Shown here in pieces: positions 1-9,024 of a stretch of DNA of 64,000 bases; position 1 is the stretch's first letter, and each line of letters opens with the position of its first letter. Under the pieces are notes generated by a model, which was given only the letters and a program-made list of their open reading frames with translations, did no database searches and had not been told where the DNA came from. Made by a program: the position numbers and the translations under genes. Source of the DNA: JAODBJ01 sp963782465 (GTDB lineage: Bacteria > Actinomycetota > Acidimicrobiia > IMCC26256 > PALSA-610); assembly GCA_963782465.1 (NCBI GenBank), contig CAWAJR010000002.1, positions 186,001 through 250,000 on the forward strand, given 5' to 3'.

Positions 1-434
1 AGCCGCTCCGCGGTGAACGCCGACACCGCGATCAACGCGTCGGCCTGCCGGATCGAATGCGCCACCGACCAGGGCTTGCCGAGTCGCTTCGCGAGCCGGA
101 ACGCCCCCGGATCGTCGAAGAGCGACAGGTCGTGGACGGTGCTCACCGTCGGTGCGCCCGGCCGGAGCGGCACCTCGACGTCGAGGCCGTGGACGAGGTC
201 GGCCGGCCCGGCCGGACGGAGGTTCTCGACCAGTCGCCGTACGCCCCGGCACACCGGCCGGACCTGCGGCACCACCGCCGGCGGAAGCTCTTCGAGCGCG
301 TGCGCCTGGACGACGGCCACCAACGTGGCGTCGGTCGCGCGTGGCAGCGCCCGCAACAACTCGCGCGCGTAGGTCTGCACCCCGCTGCCCCCGGGTTCGA
401 GCGCGAGCGCGTTCAGGACGATTCGCGCAGGCAG
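1..434 (-). CDS. Glycosyltransferase family 4 (3' part, runs off left edge)
   Basis: Only the N-terminal part is in the window. It begins ARIVLNALALEPGGSGVQTY, a first Rossmann strand followed by the glycine-rich loop of GT-B/GT4 enzymes. Further in it has STVHDLSLF and an AVSAFT segment, both usual in mannosyl- or rhamnosyltransferases acting on lipid-linked sugars in the cytoplasm. It overlaps the end of the upstream polymerase gene by about 20 bases, which suggests translational coupling. No ATG, GTG or TTG occurs in frame between the preceding stop and this conserved start. The only candidates are CTG codons, for example at 434, so the 5' end is uncertain and may hide an indel. The sugar specificity cannot be told. 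Confidence 0.75.
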   Translation of the reverse strand, partial: MPARIVLNALALEPGGSGVQTYARELLRALPRATDATLVAVVQAHALEELPPAVVPQVRPVCRGVRRLVENLRPAGPADLVHGLDVEVPLRPGAPTVSTVHDLSLFDDPGAFRLAKRLGKPWSVAHSIRQADALIAVSAFTAER

Positions 435-1813
435 CTCGTCACCGTTCCGAGCAACAACCAGAAGAAGAGGTCATCGGGGAACACCTCGAAATACACGACG
501 GTGAACGCCGAGACGAAGACCGCGAGGATGTTCGCGGTCACACCGATCACGAACGCGCGGTCCTGCCCCGTCACTTGCGTCTCGACCTCGCGCGTATAGA
601 GGAGTGTCGCGATCAGCATCATCACGAAGAAGAACAACCCGAGCACGCCGAGCTCGTAGAGCACCTTGTAGTAGTTGTTGTCGGGTTGGTAGAAGTCGGC
701 GGTCGACTTCTGCACCTGCAACGCCTTCTCCGCGGCCGAACCGGTGGTGCCGAGGCCGTTCCCGAACGGCTGGGCCGCGTGGTTCAGGTTCTGCGTCCAA
801 CTGGTCTGGCGTTCCTGGAAACTGCCGCTGTAGAACGCGCCCTTTTCGAAGCCGAGCGGCAACACAAGGAGGGCAACGAGCGCGAACGGCGCGAAGAAGA
901 GGAGCACCTTGTACTTGTGGAAGGCGAGATAGATCGCGCCGACGATGAGCCCGAGCCACGCGCTGCGTACGAAGGTGAGCGCGAGGGCGAGGAGGATGAC
1001 GGGCGTCGACATCAGGAACAGCCGGTTGCGCCAGCGATCCAGGTCGGAGAGCGATACCGATGTCCCGATGAACAGCGCCATGATGAGGAACAGCGCGAAC
1101 GCGGAGTGTTGGGCGAAGCTCGAGAACGAACGCAGCCACGGGCCCGTCGTACGGATCTGCAGGTCGTACTGGTAGCCGAGCTTGAGCAGGCCCGCCTCGC
1201 CGATCACCTGCTGGTAGAGCCCGTAGAGCGACGTGATGAAGGCGTTGACCATGATGATCGTGATGAGCCGATCGCGCTCCTTTGCGTTGAACGGGCACAT
1301 CCACAGGGCCAGCGGGATCAGGAGGTAGAAGAAGCTGGTCTTGATCCCCTCGAGCGCGTTGATCCCACCGAGATGGGCGGCCGAGATGAGACCGATGACG
1401 ACGTAGAAAAGGAGCGGCGCGAGGTAGCGGGGATAGTGCTCCTTCACCCTCGGCTTGCCGATAACAGTGAGGAACGACCAGACGACGACGTAGATCGTCA
1501 GCGCTTCCTTGTAACCCTCGGTGAAGGGTGGGTGGTGAATGATCACCAGAAGGCCGTTGTACGGCACCAACGTCGCGATCAGCAGCACGCCGATCTGCGG
1601 TCGGGCCGCGATGAGGAGCAGGACCGGGAACGTGAGGAGCAGCAAGATCGCGTACGGCGCCCACTGGATCACGCCGCGCAACAACCCGCCGTACGCGCCC
1701 CCAACGTCTTTGGTCAGCCCACCGAGCACGATCAGCGCCAACGCGGCACCGACCACGGCGGCGGTGCCGACGGCGACGGATCGTCGGCTCGGGCGCGCGA
1801 GCGGCACCCACAT
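413..1813 (-). CDS. O-antigen ligase/polymerase (Wzy-like) membrane protein
   Basis: A 466-residue protein with about ten to twelve hydrophobic segments. Two examples are VAVGTAAVVGAALALIVLGG near residues 13-32 and LLFFAPFALVALLVLPLGF around 300. There is a large outside loop after the mid-protein helices with a TTGSAAEKAL stretch. Length, topology and context fit the O-antigen ligase/Wzy_C family, which polymerises or transfers lipid-linked repeat units at the outer face of the membrane. The ATG at 1813 is used. The Wzz-like gene starts divergently at 1876, leaving about 60 bases for both promoters. Whether it acts as polymerase or ligase cannot be decided from sequence. Confidence 0.8.
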   Translation of the reverse strand: MWVPLARPSRRSVAVGTAAVVGAALALIVLGGLTKDVGGAYGGLLRGVIQWAPYAILLLLTFPVLLLIAARPQIGVLLIATLVPYNGLLVIIHHPPFTEGYKEALTIYVVVWSFLTVIGKPRVKEHYPRYLAPLLFYVVIGLISAAHLGGINALEGIKTSFFYLLIPLALWMCPFNAKERDRLITIIMVNAFITSLYGLYQQVIGEAGLLKLGYQYDLQIRTTGPWLRSFSSFAQHSAFALFLIMALFIGTSVSLSDLDRWRNRLFLMSTPVILLALALTFVRSAWLGLIVGAIYLAFHKYKVLLFFAPFALVALLVLPLGFEKGAFYSGSFQERQTSWTQNLNHAAQPFGNGLGTTGSAAEKALQVQKSTADFYQPDNNYYKVLYELGVLGLFFFVMMLIATLLYTREVETQVTGQDRAFVIGVTANILAVFVSAFTVVYFEVFPDDLFFWLLLGTVTSCLRESS

Positions 1814-1875
1814 CGTGGAGGCAGGCTAGTGGGTGCGCCGGAACCGGTTGGACCGCCGCTTACACTGTCCCGGCC

Positions 1876-3309
1876 ATGAGTCTCGCCGACCATCTTCGCG
1901 TCATCGCGACCAACTGGTGGCGCATTCTCATCATCGCCGCGGTATGCGGGGGCCTCACCTACTTCTACAGCCACGGCCAGCCCAAGTCGTACGAGAGCAG
2001 CACGCTGCTCAGCGTGGCGGGGACCCCCGGTACCAACGACGCGAACGTCCCTTCCGACGCCCTGCTCTTCCGGGCGCAGTACTACGCCGCCATCGCGAAG
2101 AGTTCGGGTGTTGCCGGCAAAGCGGCGAAGGCCGCCGGCCTGGCCATGACGGGCGACCAGGCCTCGTCGCACATCTCGACACTCACGAACTCGTCGTCGA
2201 ACGGCCTCATCCTCCTGAAGGCGAGCGGGAAGACCCCCGTCGCCGCGCAGCGTCTGGCCGCGCAGAGTGCGGTGGCGCTGACGAACTACGTCAAGACGCA
2301 ACAGGTCAATTCGCTGAAAGCGCAGCAACTCGTGTTGCAGCAACAACTCGACAACCTGAACACCCGGTTGGCCGCGACGAAGCAAGACAGCCCGGTGTAC
2401 AACGCGCTGCTGAACTCCATCGTCTCCACGAACACGGCGTTGGTCCAGCTGGAGACCCAACCGCAGTTCTCCGTCATCACGGTCACGCCCGCAGGCCTCA
2501 GCACGTCGCCGGTCGCGCCGACGCCGTCGCGCGACGGCATGCTGGCGTTCTTGCTCGCCGGGATCATCGCCGCCGAGTCGTTCGTGATCATCCGGGCCTT
2601 CAGCGACCGATTCGCCCGGGCCCAGGACGCCGCGTCGATCACCGAGTTCACCGGCATGCCCGTGCTCGCCATGATCCCGCGCGGTCGAGGCCCCGACGTC
2701 GTCGAGGCGTTCCGCACGTTGCGCACCAACCTGCTGTTCCTCGAAGGCGCCGGGCGCCCGCGCACCGTTGCGATGGTCAGCCCGAACCCCGCGGCCGGGA
2801 AGTCGTTCTGCGCGATCCACCTCGCCGAGTCGGCCGTCGCCGTCGACGCCGAAGTCGTGCTCGTCGACGCCGACCTGCGCCGGCCCGTGATCCACAGCCG
2901 GGTGCGTGTGCCGCGCGAGCCCGGCTTGAGCGACGCGCTGCGCGGCGGCGACCTGCACAACGCGATCCACTGCGTCGAAGGCATCCCCAACTTGAAGGTC
3001 ATGCCGAGCGGTTCGCCGGTGAGCGACACCGTCGGCGTGCTCGGCGGGCGCGCCTTCCGCGGGATCCTCGACGCGCTCGAGACCGCGGAACTCGTCGTCG
3101 TCGACACACCGCCCGGTGCCGTCTACGCGGATGCGCTCGCGGTGTCGGCGCAGTGCGACGCGACGTTGCTGGTGCTCGACGCGAAGACCACCCGCCGGCA
3201 CGCGGCGCGCCAGCTCATCGATTCGCTCGAACGCACCGGCGCGACGCTGATCGGTGTCGTCGTGAACAACGCGTCGATGAGCCGGCGCGACACCTACGAG
3301 CGGGGCTGA
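1876..3309 (+). CDS. Wzz/BY-kinase-like chain-length regulator
   Basis: A 477-residue protein fusing a Wzz-like membrane part to a cytoplasmic P-loop domain. The first helix is at about residues 16-30, with an extracytoplasmic coiled region rich in Gln and Leu (about 130-190). The second helix (about 217-237) is preceded by a Pro-containing stretch, APTPSRDG. The ATPase part has a Walker A-like SPNPAAGKSF (about 300), a Walker A' VVLVDADLRRP (about 327) and a Walker B LVVVDTPPGA (about 406). Such proteins set polysaccharide chain length through cycles of autophosphorylation. The usual C-terminal tyrosine cluster is absent; the protein ends RRDTYERG with one Tyr. The next gene starts one base after its stop, so the two are co-transcribed. 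Confidence 0.88.
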   Translation: MSLADHLRVIATNWWRILIIAAVCGGLTYFYSHGQPKSYESSTLLSVAGTPGTNDANVPSDALLFRAQYYAAIAKSSGVAGKAAKAAGLAMTGDQASSHISTLTNSSSNGLILLKASGKTPVAAQRLAAQSAVALTNYVKTQQVNSLKAQQLVLQQQLDNLNTRLAATKQDSPVYNALLNSIVSTNTALVQLETQPQFSVITVTPAGLSTSPVAPTPSRDGMLAFLLAGIIAAESFVIIRAFSDRFARAQDAASITEFTGMPVLAMIPRGRGPDVVEAFRTLRTNLLFLEGAGRPRTVAMVSPNPAAGKSFCAIHLAESAVAVDAEVVLVDADLRRPVIHSRVRVPREPGLSDALRGGDLHNAIHCVEGIPNLKVMPSGSPVSDTVGVLGGRAFRGILDALETAELVVVDTPPGAVYADALAVSAQCDATLLVLDAKTTRRHAARQLIDSLERTGATLIGVVVNNASMSRRDTYERG

Positions 3310-3310
3310 C

Positions 3311-4507
3311 GTGCCGCCCGCAGAGGGCCGCGCCGAGCCGCCCCCCAACGCTGCATCGCTGCGCGTCGCGATCGTGCACGAGCGCTTCACCGAACTGGGT
3401 GGGTCCGAACGGGTCGTCGAACAGTTCCATCGCATCTGGCCCGACGCGCCGGTGTTCGTGCCGATCGCCGACCGCTCGGTACTGCCGCCCGGGCTGCGCG
3501 ACGCCGAGATCCGTACGAGCGCCCTCCAGCACCTCTACCGGCGGGGCGACAAGTACGCACCACTGTTGCCGCTGCTCCCGCTCGCGATGGCGCACTTCGA
3601 TCTGTCGGGCTTCGATCTGGTCGTCACCGATCATCATGCGTTCGCGAACCGGGTCCGCCCACCCGGTACCACACCGGTGATCTCGAACACGCTCACGCCC
3701 GCACGCTGGATGTGGGAACGATCGATGCGGAAGACCGAGGGCCTCGGCAGCCTGGCCCTCGGCGCGTTCGCGGCGACCCAACGCGGTCCCGACCGGCGCG
3801 CGGCCGACCGCCTGCGCGGCGTCATCGCGATCTCGCGCCATGTCGCCGACCGCGTGTCGCGCTGGTGGGGGCGCGGGTCGTGGGTCGTGTCGCCCCCCGT
3901 CGACACCACGTACCACCATCCCGACACGAACGTCGCCCGCGACGACTTCTTCCTGCTCGCCGGCAGGCTCGTGCCGTACAAGCGCCCCGACATCGCGGTC
4001 GCGGCCGCGAAGCGCGCCGGTGTCCGTCTCGTCGTCGCCGGCGAAGGTCGCGCCCGCGCCCAGATCGAGTCGCTCGCCGGTCCGGGCACCGAATTCGTGG
4101 GCCGCGTCGACGACGAGACCCTGCGCGATCTCTACCGCCGCTGCCGCGCGCTGCTCTTCCCGGGCGAAGAAGACTTCGGGATCATTCCCGTCGAAGCCGA
4201 AGCCTGCGGTACCCCCGTGATCGCGCCCGCGCTCGGTGGCGTGCTCGACACGGTGGTCCCGGGGACGACGGGCGTGCTGTACGACCCCGCTCCCGACCCG
4301 GTCGAGACGATGGCCGCGGCGCTCCGTGCCTTCGACGACACCGCCTTCGACCGGCGCGCAATTCGGGCGCATGCCGAACGGTTTGCGCCTGAGACATTTC
4401 GGGAACGGTTCGTAGCGGTTGTGGACGAGATCCTCGGGGGAGGCTCGCCACCGCTCGGCAATACGTTCGCTTCTCGGCCCTGCCGAGGTACTGACAGCCC
4501 CGTGTAG
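3311..4507 (+). CDS. Glycosyltransferase family 4
   Basis: A 398-residue GT-B protein. The N-terminal domain starts LRVAIVHERFTELGGSERVV (about 18-37), with the GGSE loop typical of GT4. The C-terminal domain has FFLLAGRLVPYKRPDIAV and the EEDFGIIPVEAEACGTPVI acceptor/donor loop with the E-x7-E signature. It likely transfers an NDP-sugar onto the lipid-linked repeat unit made in this locus. GTG at 3311 is chosen because it follows the preceding stop by one base and leaves only about 17 residues before the first beta strand. It ends 110 bases before the next glycosyltransferase. Confidence 0.88.
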   Translation: MPPAEGRAEPPPNAASLRVAIVHERFTELGGSERVVEQFHRIWPDAPVFVPIADRSVLPPGLRDAEIRTSALQHLYRRGDKYAPLLPLLPLAMAHFDLSGFDLVVTDHHAFANRVRPPGTTPVISNTLTPARWMWERSMRKTEGLGSLALGAFAATQRGPDRRAADRLRGVIAISRHVADRVSRWWGRGSWVVSPPVDTTYHHPDTNVARDDFFLLAGRLVPYKRPDIAVAAAKRAGVRLVVAGEGRARAQIESLAGPGTEFVGRVDDETLRDLYRRCRALLFPGEEDFGIIPVEAEACGTPVIAPALGGVLDTVVPGTTGVLYDPAPDPVETMAAALRAFDDTAFDRRAIRAHAERFAPETFRERFVAVVDEILGGGSPPLGNTFASRPCRGTDSPV

Positions 4508-4617
4508 CCTCCTCGCTGCGCTACGCGCGCAACGAACCCGCACCGCGCGGGGAGCCGGCGCTCCCTGCGACACCGGAGGATCGTCAATCATCGACGTCAG
4601 CGCGATCGGTCCGCGAA

Positions 4618-6791
4618 GTGAGCAGTCACTCGATGCGCCAGCGCGTGCTCATCGTGGCGATTGCTCCCCTCGGCGCGCGGCCGGCACTGGAACGCACGGC
4701 GGCCGCCGTCGCGGCCGCCGGCTGGGAGACATCGATCGCCGCGCCGGCCCGCAGCGCGATCGCGGGTTCGAGCTGGTACCCACTCACCGGCTCCGTGCGG
4801 TCCGCGGTCAAACGGGTCCGGCGCCTGGCCGCGCAGGCGGACTTGGTCGTCGTCGACCCCGACGGGCTCCGTATCGCGCAGCGCGCGCAGTTGCGCGCCC
4901 CACTCGTGCTCATCGTCGACGAGGAACTGCTCGGTTCACGAGCTCGCGCACTGCACAACGCCCGCATCGATCTCGCGGTCGCAACGTCTGAGTCCGCCGC
5001 CGAACCGGTGCGGTGGCGCGGCATCGAGACCGTGGTAATGCCGGCCCCGATCGCGCCCGGCTTCGATCGCGCATCGAAGGCGCCGCGCAATGTCGTCGGT
5101 TGCGCCACCCGTTTCGACGTCGCCGCGGGTCTCGACGTGTTGCTCGAGGCGTTCGCCGCCCTGCCACGAACCGACCTTTGCCTGGAAGTCGTGAACATCG
5201 ACGGCGACGACGACGACCGCGTCGCGGCAACGCTGCGGGCGCGCGCCGCGCGTCCCGATCTCGACGGGCGCGTACGCATCGTCGAACGTGGCGACGACCT
5301 GCGCGGTTTGATGCGCGAATGGCGCGTCGCCGTAACCGCGAACGTCGGCGCCCAGCACCACACCGGCGCGCTGCGAGACGCGATCGAGCTCGGTGTGCCC
5401 GTCGTCGCGACGAACCGAGGCGCGAACGCGGAGGTGGTCGGGAACACCGGCCTGCTCGTACGGGCGGGCCGGGTCGAGGAACTCACCGGCGCGATCGCCG
5501 CCGCCCTCGAAGCCGAACCACCCCAGGATGCGATCGCCGCCCGCACGGCGTCCCCGGCAGGATCCCAACCGGCCGACCTCGTCGGGTTGCTCGGCGAGGT
5601 CGCGGAACGCGGGGTGCGCCGCAGGGCCGGGACGATCGTGTTCGTCGTCCCCGACTTCGAGCCGACACTGGGTGGCACCACCCGCCAGACCCACAATCAG
5701 GCGAGCGAACTGCGCGCCCGTGGGTACGACGTCCTCGTCCTCACCCAGCGGCTCGAGCTCCACTGGCCCCGGTCCGAGCGCCGCAACGGCCTGCCCTTGC
5801 GGAGGGTGGGGCCGTCGGGGCGCACCTTCTTGCGCATGAAGTTGTTGGTGCTCTCGGTCGCACGGTGGTTGCGGCGCCACCGCGACCACATCGCGGTCGT
5901 CAACGTGATCATGTACCCCGACTTCGTCGTCAGCGCGGCCCTGGCCGGCCTCGCCGACCGCACCGTGATGTGCTGGGCGGGCCTGGGCGACGCGACCGAC
6001 ACCGTCGGCACCTCGGCCCGCTGCGCGCACCGCTGCGGGCGATCCGACGCCGTGCCCTTTCGAACGCCGCGCAGGTCGCGCTCACACCGGCGCTGCGCGA
6101 AGAGCTCGACCGGCTCCATCTCGGCCGCGACGTGAGTGTGATCCCCACGCCGGTCGACATCGACGAGTTCACGCCCCCCACGCCGGACCAACGGGCGGCG
6201 GCTCGCCGCACGATCGGGGTGCGCGACGAGGAACTCGTCATCGCGTACACCGGACATCTGCGGGCGCTGAAACGGGTCGAACGCCTGGTAGAGGCATTCG
6301 AGCGGCTGGTCACGTCGGGGCGCCCGGCACGGCTGCTACTCGTCGGGAGCAGCCGCGAAGACCTCGTCGACAGTCCGAGCGTCCTGCGGGAGCACCTCGG
6401 TCGGGTCGAGGTACGCGACCGCATCATCATCACGGGCGCGGTCGCCGACGTGCAGCCGTACCTCCATGCTGCCGACGTGTTCGTGCTCCCGTCCGACCGC
6501 GAAGGGCTCTCCAACAGCGTGCTCGAAGCGCTCGCCAGCGGCGTGCCTGTCATCGCGCCACCCAGTGCGGCCGGCGACCAGGTCCTCGACGAGACGTGCG
6601 GGATCGTCCCCGAGTCGAACGACCCGGCGCATCTCTACACGGCCCTGGTCACGCTCGCCGACGACCCGGCCCACCGGGCGAGCCTCGCCGCGGGGGCTCG
6701 ACGGGCGGCGGAGCGTTTTGCCCTGGCTCGGGTGGTCAACGAGTACGAAGCCCTGTATTTGCGACTTCAGTGGCGGACGGCCGTCCAATGA
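4618..6791 (+). CDS. Tandem GT4-GT4 glycosyltransferase, single-base frameshift near 6015
   Basis: Two GT-B units lie head to tail, giving about 724 residues once the frame is repaired. The first unit (about 1-330) starts MRQRVLIVAIAPLGARPALE and ends with a GT4 C-terminal half containing RDAIELGVPVVATNRGANAE. The second (about 340-724) starts TIVFVVPDFEPTLGGTTRQT and ends with ADVFVLPSDREGLSNSVLEA, a complete GT4 donor loop. The frame changes around 6010-6025, where GGCCCG would need one more C to join ...DTVGTSA to PLRAPLRAIRRRALSN. This fits a collapsed homopolymer better than a dead gene, because both sides keep coding character. GTG 4618 or ATG 4633 may be the start. Neighbours place it in polysaccharide assembly. 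Confidence 0.8.
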
Positions 6792-6874
6792 CCGGCCGAG
6801 TGACGTATGTGCCGGGGGTCATTGTCGGTCGAGGCTCAGATCGTGGCCCGGACCGACCGATATGCCAAGCAGGG

Positions 6875-6894
6875 GACGAGCCCTTGCGCTCGTC
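6875..6894 (+). other. Short stem-loop in leader of the sugar transferase gene
   Basis: A 7-bp perfect stem (GACGAGC/GCTCGTC) with a six-base loop sits in the 151-base gap between the tandem glycosyltransferase and the priming sugar transferase. It has no T-tract, so it is not a clear terminator. It could be a leader structure or chance in GC-rich DNA. I do not recognise a known riboswitch fold here. Confidence 0.3.
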
Positions 6895-6942
6895 TGATGC
6901 CTTGATGACAATGTTCACCCTCCGTGATTTGCGGCCTGCACC

Positions 6943-8454
6943 GTGACTGACGCCCGACCTGACACACCCATGGTCGAACGCGACTCGCTCGCGCGTCGTG
7001 CCACGCGCCGTCGCGCCCGCGACGGGCTGACGGTCGTCCCGCTCGGGCCGATCCCGCCGGTCGAGCGGGAACGGGCAAGGGAGGTGTCGGGCGCGCTCGT
7101 CATCGTCGGCGACGTCGCCGCGCTGGCGATCGGGGTGCTCGCTTCCCGCCATTTCAGTACTGCGCACGTCGTCTACGCGCTCGTCGCGATCATCTCGCTC
7201 GCCGCGTCCGCGGCCTACCGCCTCCGTATCAGCCTGAGCGCGCTCGACGAGGCACCCCGTTTCGCCATTGCCCTTTCCGTCGCCCTCCTCGTCGTCGCGC
7301 CGTTCGCGCACGGCCCCGGGCCGGTGTTGGCGCAGGCCGTCATCTCGCTCATCGCGCTCGTGCTCGTGCGCGCCGTGATGTACGGCGCGATCCGTCGCGC
7401 CCGCCGCAACGGGCTCACCGAACGCACGCTGATCGCCGGCACCGGCCATGTCGGCATCGAGTTGGCCCACGTGCTCGCGGCCCACACCGAGTACGGCCTC
7501 GACGTCGTCGGGTTCGTCGGTGCGCCGTTCCCGAACCTGCCCGGGCCTCTCCTCGCCGATGTCGCCCATCTCGAAGACGTCATCACCGAGTTCGGCATCC
7601 GCCGGGTGCTCGTCGCGTTCGGGCCGACACGCGAATCCGAACTGGTCGGCGTGCTCCGCACCGCGGTGCTCCGCGACGTCGAGGTGCACGTCGTGCCCCG
7701 CTTCTTCGAAGTCGGTGTCGCACCCCGCGGCCCCGACGTCGACGATCTCTGGGGCATCCCGGTGTACCGGGTCCGCCAGGCCGCGCTGCGCGCCGGCGCG
7801 TGGCGCTTCAAGCGCGCGCTCGACGTGACGGTCGCGTCGCTGATGCTGGTCGTGACGGCGCCGATCATGGCGGTCGCGGCCATCTTGGTGAAGGCGAGCG
7901 GCCCGGGCCCCATCCTGTTCCGGCAGCGGCGGATCGGGCAGCACGGTTCCGAATTCGAGGTGCTGAAGTTCCGCACGCTGCCGGTCGACTACAGCGCCGG
8001 CGCGGCTTGGAACGCGTGGGACGTCGAGTACAGCAACCCGATCGGGCGCTGGTTACGGCGGCTCAGCATCGACGAACTGCCGCAACTCTGGAACATCTTG
8101 CGGGGCGACATGAGCCTCGTCGGGCCGCGCCCGGAGCTCGGCCACTTCGTCGAGCAGTTCAGCCAGAGCGTCTACGGCTACACCGACCGCCACCGGCTGC
8201 CGGTCGGGCTCACCGGCTGGGCGCAGATCCACGGCCTGCGAGGCGCGACGTCGCTGCGCGAACGCGCCCGTTTCGACAACCAGTACATCGAGCACTGGTC
8301 GTTGTGGCGCGACATCGTGATCCTCATTCGCACCGGGGGCGTCTTCTTCCGGGAACCACACCCCGATGCCCCGGCCGAGCCGGTGCTGCGTACGGCGGCG
8401 CGGAGCGACGACGAACCCGTCCACGAGCACGGGCACGAGGCAGCCGACTCGTAG
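6943..8454 (+). CDS. Polyprenyl-phosphate sugar phosphotransferase (priming transferase, WbaP/CpsE type)
   Basis: A 503-residue membrane protein. The N-terminal third has about four helices (for example VSGALVIVGDVAALAIGVLA). A CoA-binding-like Rossmann region follows (TLIAGTGHVGIELAHVL, about 160). The C-terminal catalytic domain starts FKRALDVTVASLMLVVTAPI. Its core includes ILFRQRRIGQHGSEFEVLKF, the RLSIDELPQLWNIL helix and GDMSLVGPRPELGHF, then the GLTGWAQIHGLRG segment. All are hallmarks of bacterial sugar transferases that move sugar-1-phosphate from a UDP-sugar to undecaprenyl phosphate, the first step of exopolysaccharide assembly at the inner membrane face. GTG at 6943 leaves a basic N-terminus. 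A strong hairpin follows the stop. Confidence 0.92.
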   Translation: MTDARPDTPMVERDSLARRATRRRARDGLTVVPLGPIPPVERERAREVSGALVIVGDVAALAIGVLASRHFSTAHVVYALVAIISLAASAAYRLRISLSALDEAPRFAIALSVALLVVAPFAHGPGPVLAQAVISLIALVLVRAVMYGAIRRARRNGLTERTLIAGTGHVGIELAHVLAAHTEYGLDVVGFVGAPFPNLPGPLLADVAHLEDVITEFGIRRVLVAFGPTRESELVGVLRTAVLRDVEVHVVPRFFEVGVAPRGPDVDDLWGIPVYRVRQAALRAGAWRFKRALDVTVASLMLVVTAPIMAVAAILVKASGPGPILFRQRRIGQHGSEFEVLKFRTLPVDYSAGAAWNAWDVEYSNPIGRWLRRLSIDELPQLWNILRGDMSLVGPRPELGHFVEQFSQSVYGYTDRHRLPVGLTGWAQIHGLRGATSLRERARFDNQYIEHWSLWRDIVILIRTGGVFFREPHPDAPAEPVLRTAARSDDEPVHEHGHEAADS

Positions 8455-8484
8455 GAGGCCTCACAACCCGGCGGCGACACGAAC

Positions 8485-8510
8485 GAACGGCGGGCCGAAG
8501 CCCGCCGTTC
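8485..8510. terminator. Bidirectional stem-loop terminator
   Basis: A perfect 11-bp inverted repeat (GAACGGCGGGC/GCCCGCCGTTC) closes a CGAA tetraloop. It lies between two convergent genes, the sugar transferase and the LPFTG protein. There is no long T-tract on either strand, as is common for actinobacterial terminators. The symmetry would let it serve both directions. Confidence 0.75.
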
Positions 8511-8583
8511 AAACGTGTTGTGTGTGCTGTCGGCAGTGCTTGCTGACCGGCCCTGCGTCCCGGTCGTAGCGATAATCGGACGC

Positions 8584-8895
8584 TCAGACCTCGACGTGAC
8601 GCCGACGGCCGGAGCGAGCGAGCACGGTGCCGCCCACCACCGCGCCGAAGCCGATGATGGCGAGACCCGCCACGTCACCACCGGTGAACGGCAGCGACTC
8701 CCCGCTGGTGTTCGCCCCTGCGGAACCGGTCTGGCTCGAACCGGGGCCGCCTTGCGCGCTCTGGTTCCCCGAACAAGTACCCGTTCCGTAATCGCACGAC
8801 TGTGCCATCGCAGCGCCGGGAAGCATCACCGCCGCGGCAATGCCACCCGCCGTCAGCAGGCGCAATGCCTTGACGCCAATACCACATTTGCCCAT
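8584..8895 (-). CDS. Small secreted LPXTG-type cell-wall anchored protein
   Basis: A 103-residue protein with a Sec signal peptide (MGKCGIGVKALRLLTAGG..., cleavage probably after AMA-Q near 31) and a short Gly/Ser/Gln-rich spacer with two Cys (34 and 41). It ends with a sorting signal: LPFTG at 68-72, a hydrophobic helix (about 76-93) and a basic tail RSGRRRH. A sortase would cleave between Thr and Gly and attach it to the envelope. The ATG at 8895 is chosen because GGGAGG lies about six bases upstream and the signal peptide starts there; a longer start at 8940 would spoil it. A class E sortase is encoded at 28939. Function of the mature 40-residue piece is unknown. Confidence 0.82.
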   Translation of the reverse strand: MGKCGIGVKALRLLTAGGIAAAVMLPGAAMAQSCDYGTGTCSGNQSAQGGPGSSQTGSAGANTSGESLPFTGGDVAGLAIIGFGAVVGGTVLARSGRRRHVEV

Positions 8896-9024
8896 TGCTG
8901 GCCTCCCGAAACTGTTTCTGCCACGGAGTGTAGCCGCCATAGTGCGTAACTACAAGCAGCTGCGGCCAAAGGTCACGTTCCTCGGCCGAATTTACCACGC
9001 AGAGTGATATCCACAACCTGTGGG

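Noticed and set aside
152..1879. 575-codon open frame on the plus strand opposite the Wzy-like gene
   Set aside because: Composition is Arg/Glu-rich shadow translation; the minus-strand frame has clear membrane helices and family features.
6052..6062. CCCTTTC as a programmed -1 slippery site in the tandem glycosyltransferase
   Set aside because: The codon register is wrong for slippage and the real frame change occurs earlier, at GGCCCG; other genes show the same kind of break.
6792..6942. Riboswitch ahead of the priming sugar transferase
   Set aside because: Only one small hairpin; no match by eye to conserved cores of cyclic di-GMP, cyclic di-AMP or other known classes.
9007..9015. ATATCCACA resembling a DnaA box
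   Set aside because: A single near-match with no neighbouring boxes, no AT-rich unwinding region and no dnaA or dnaN gene.
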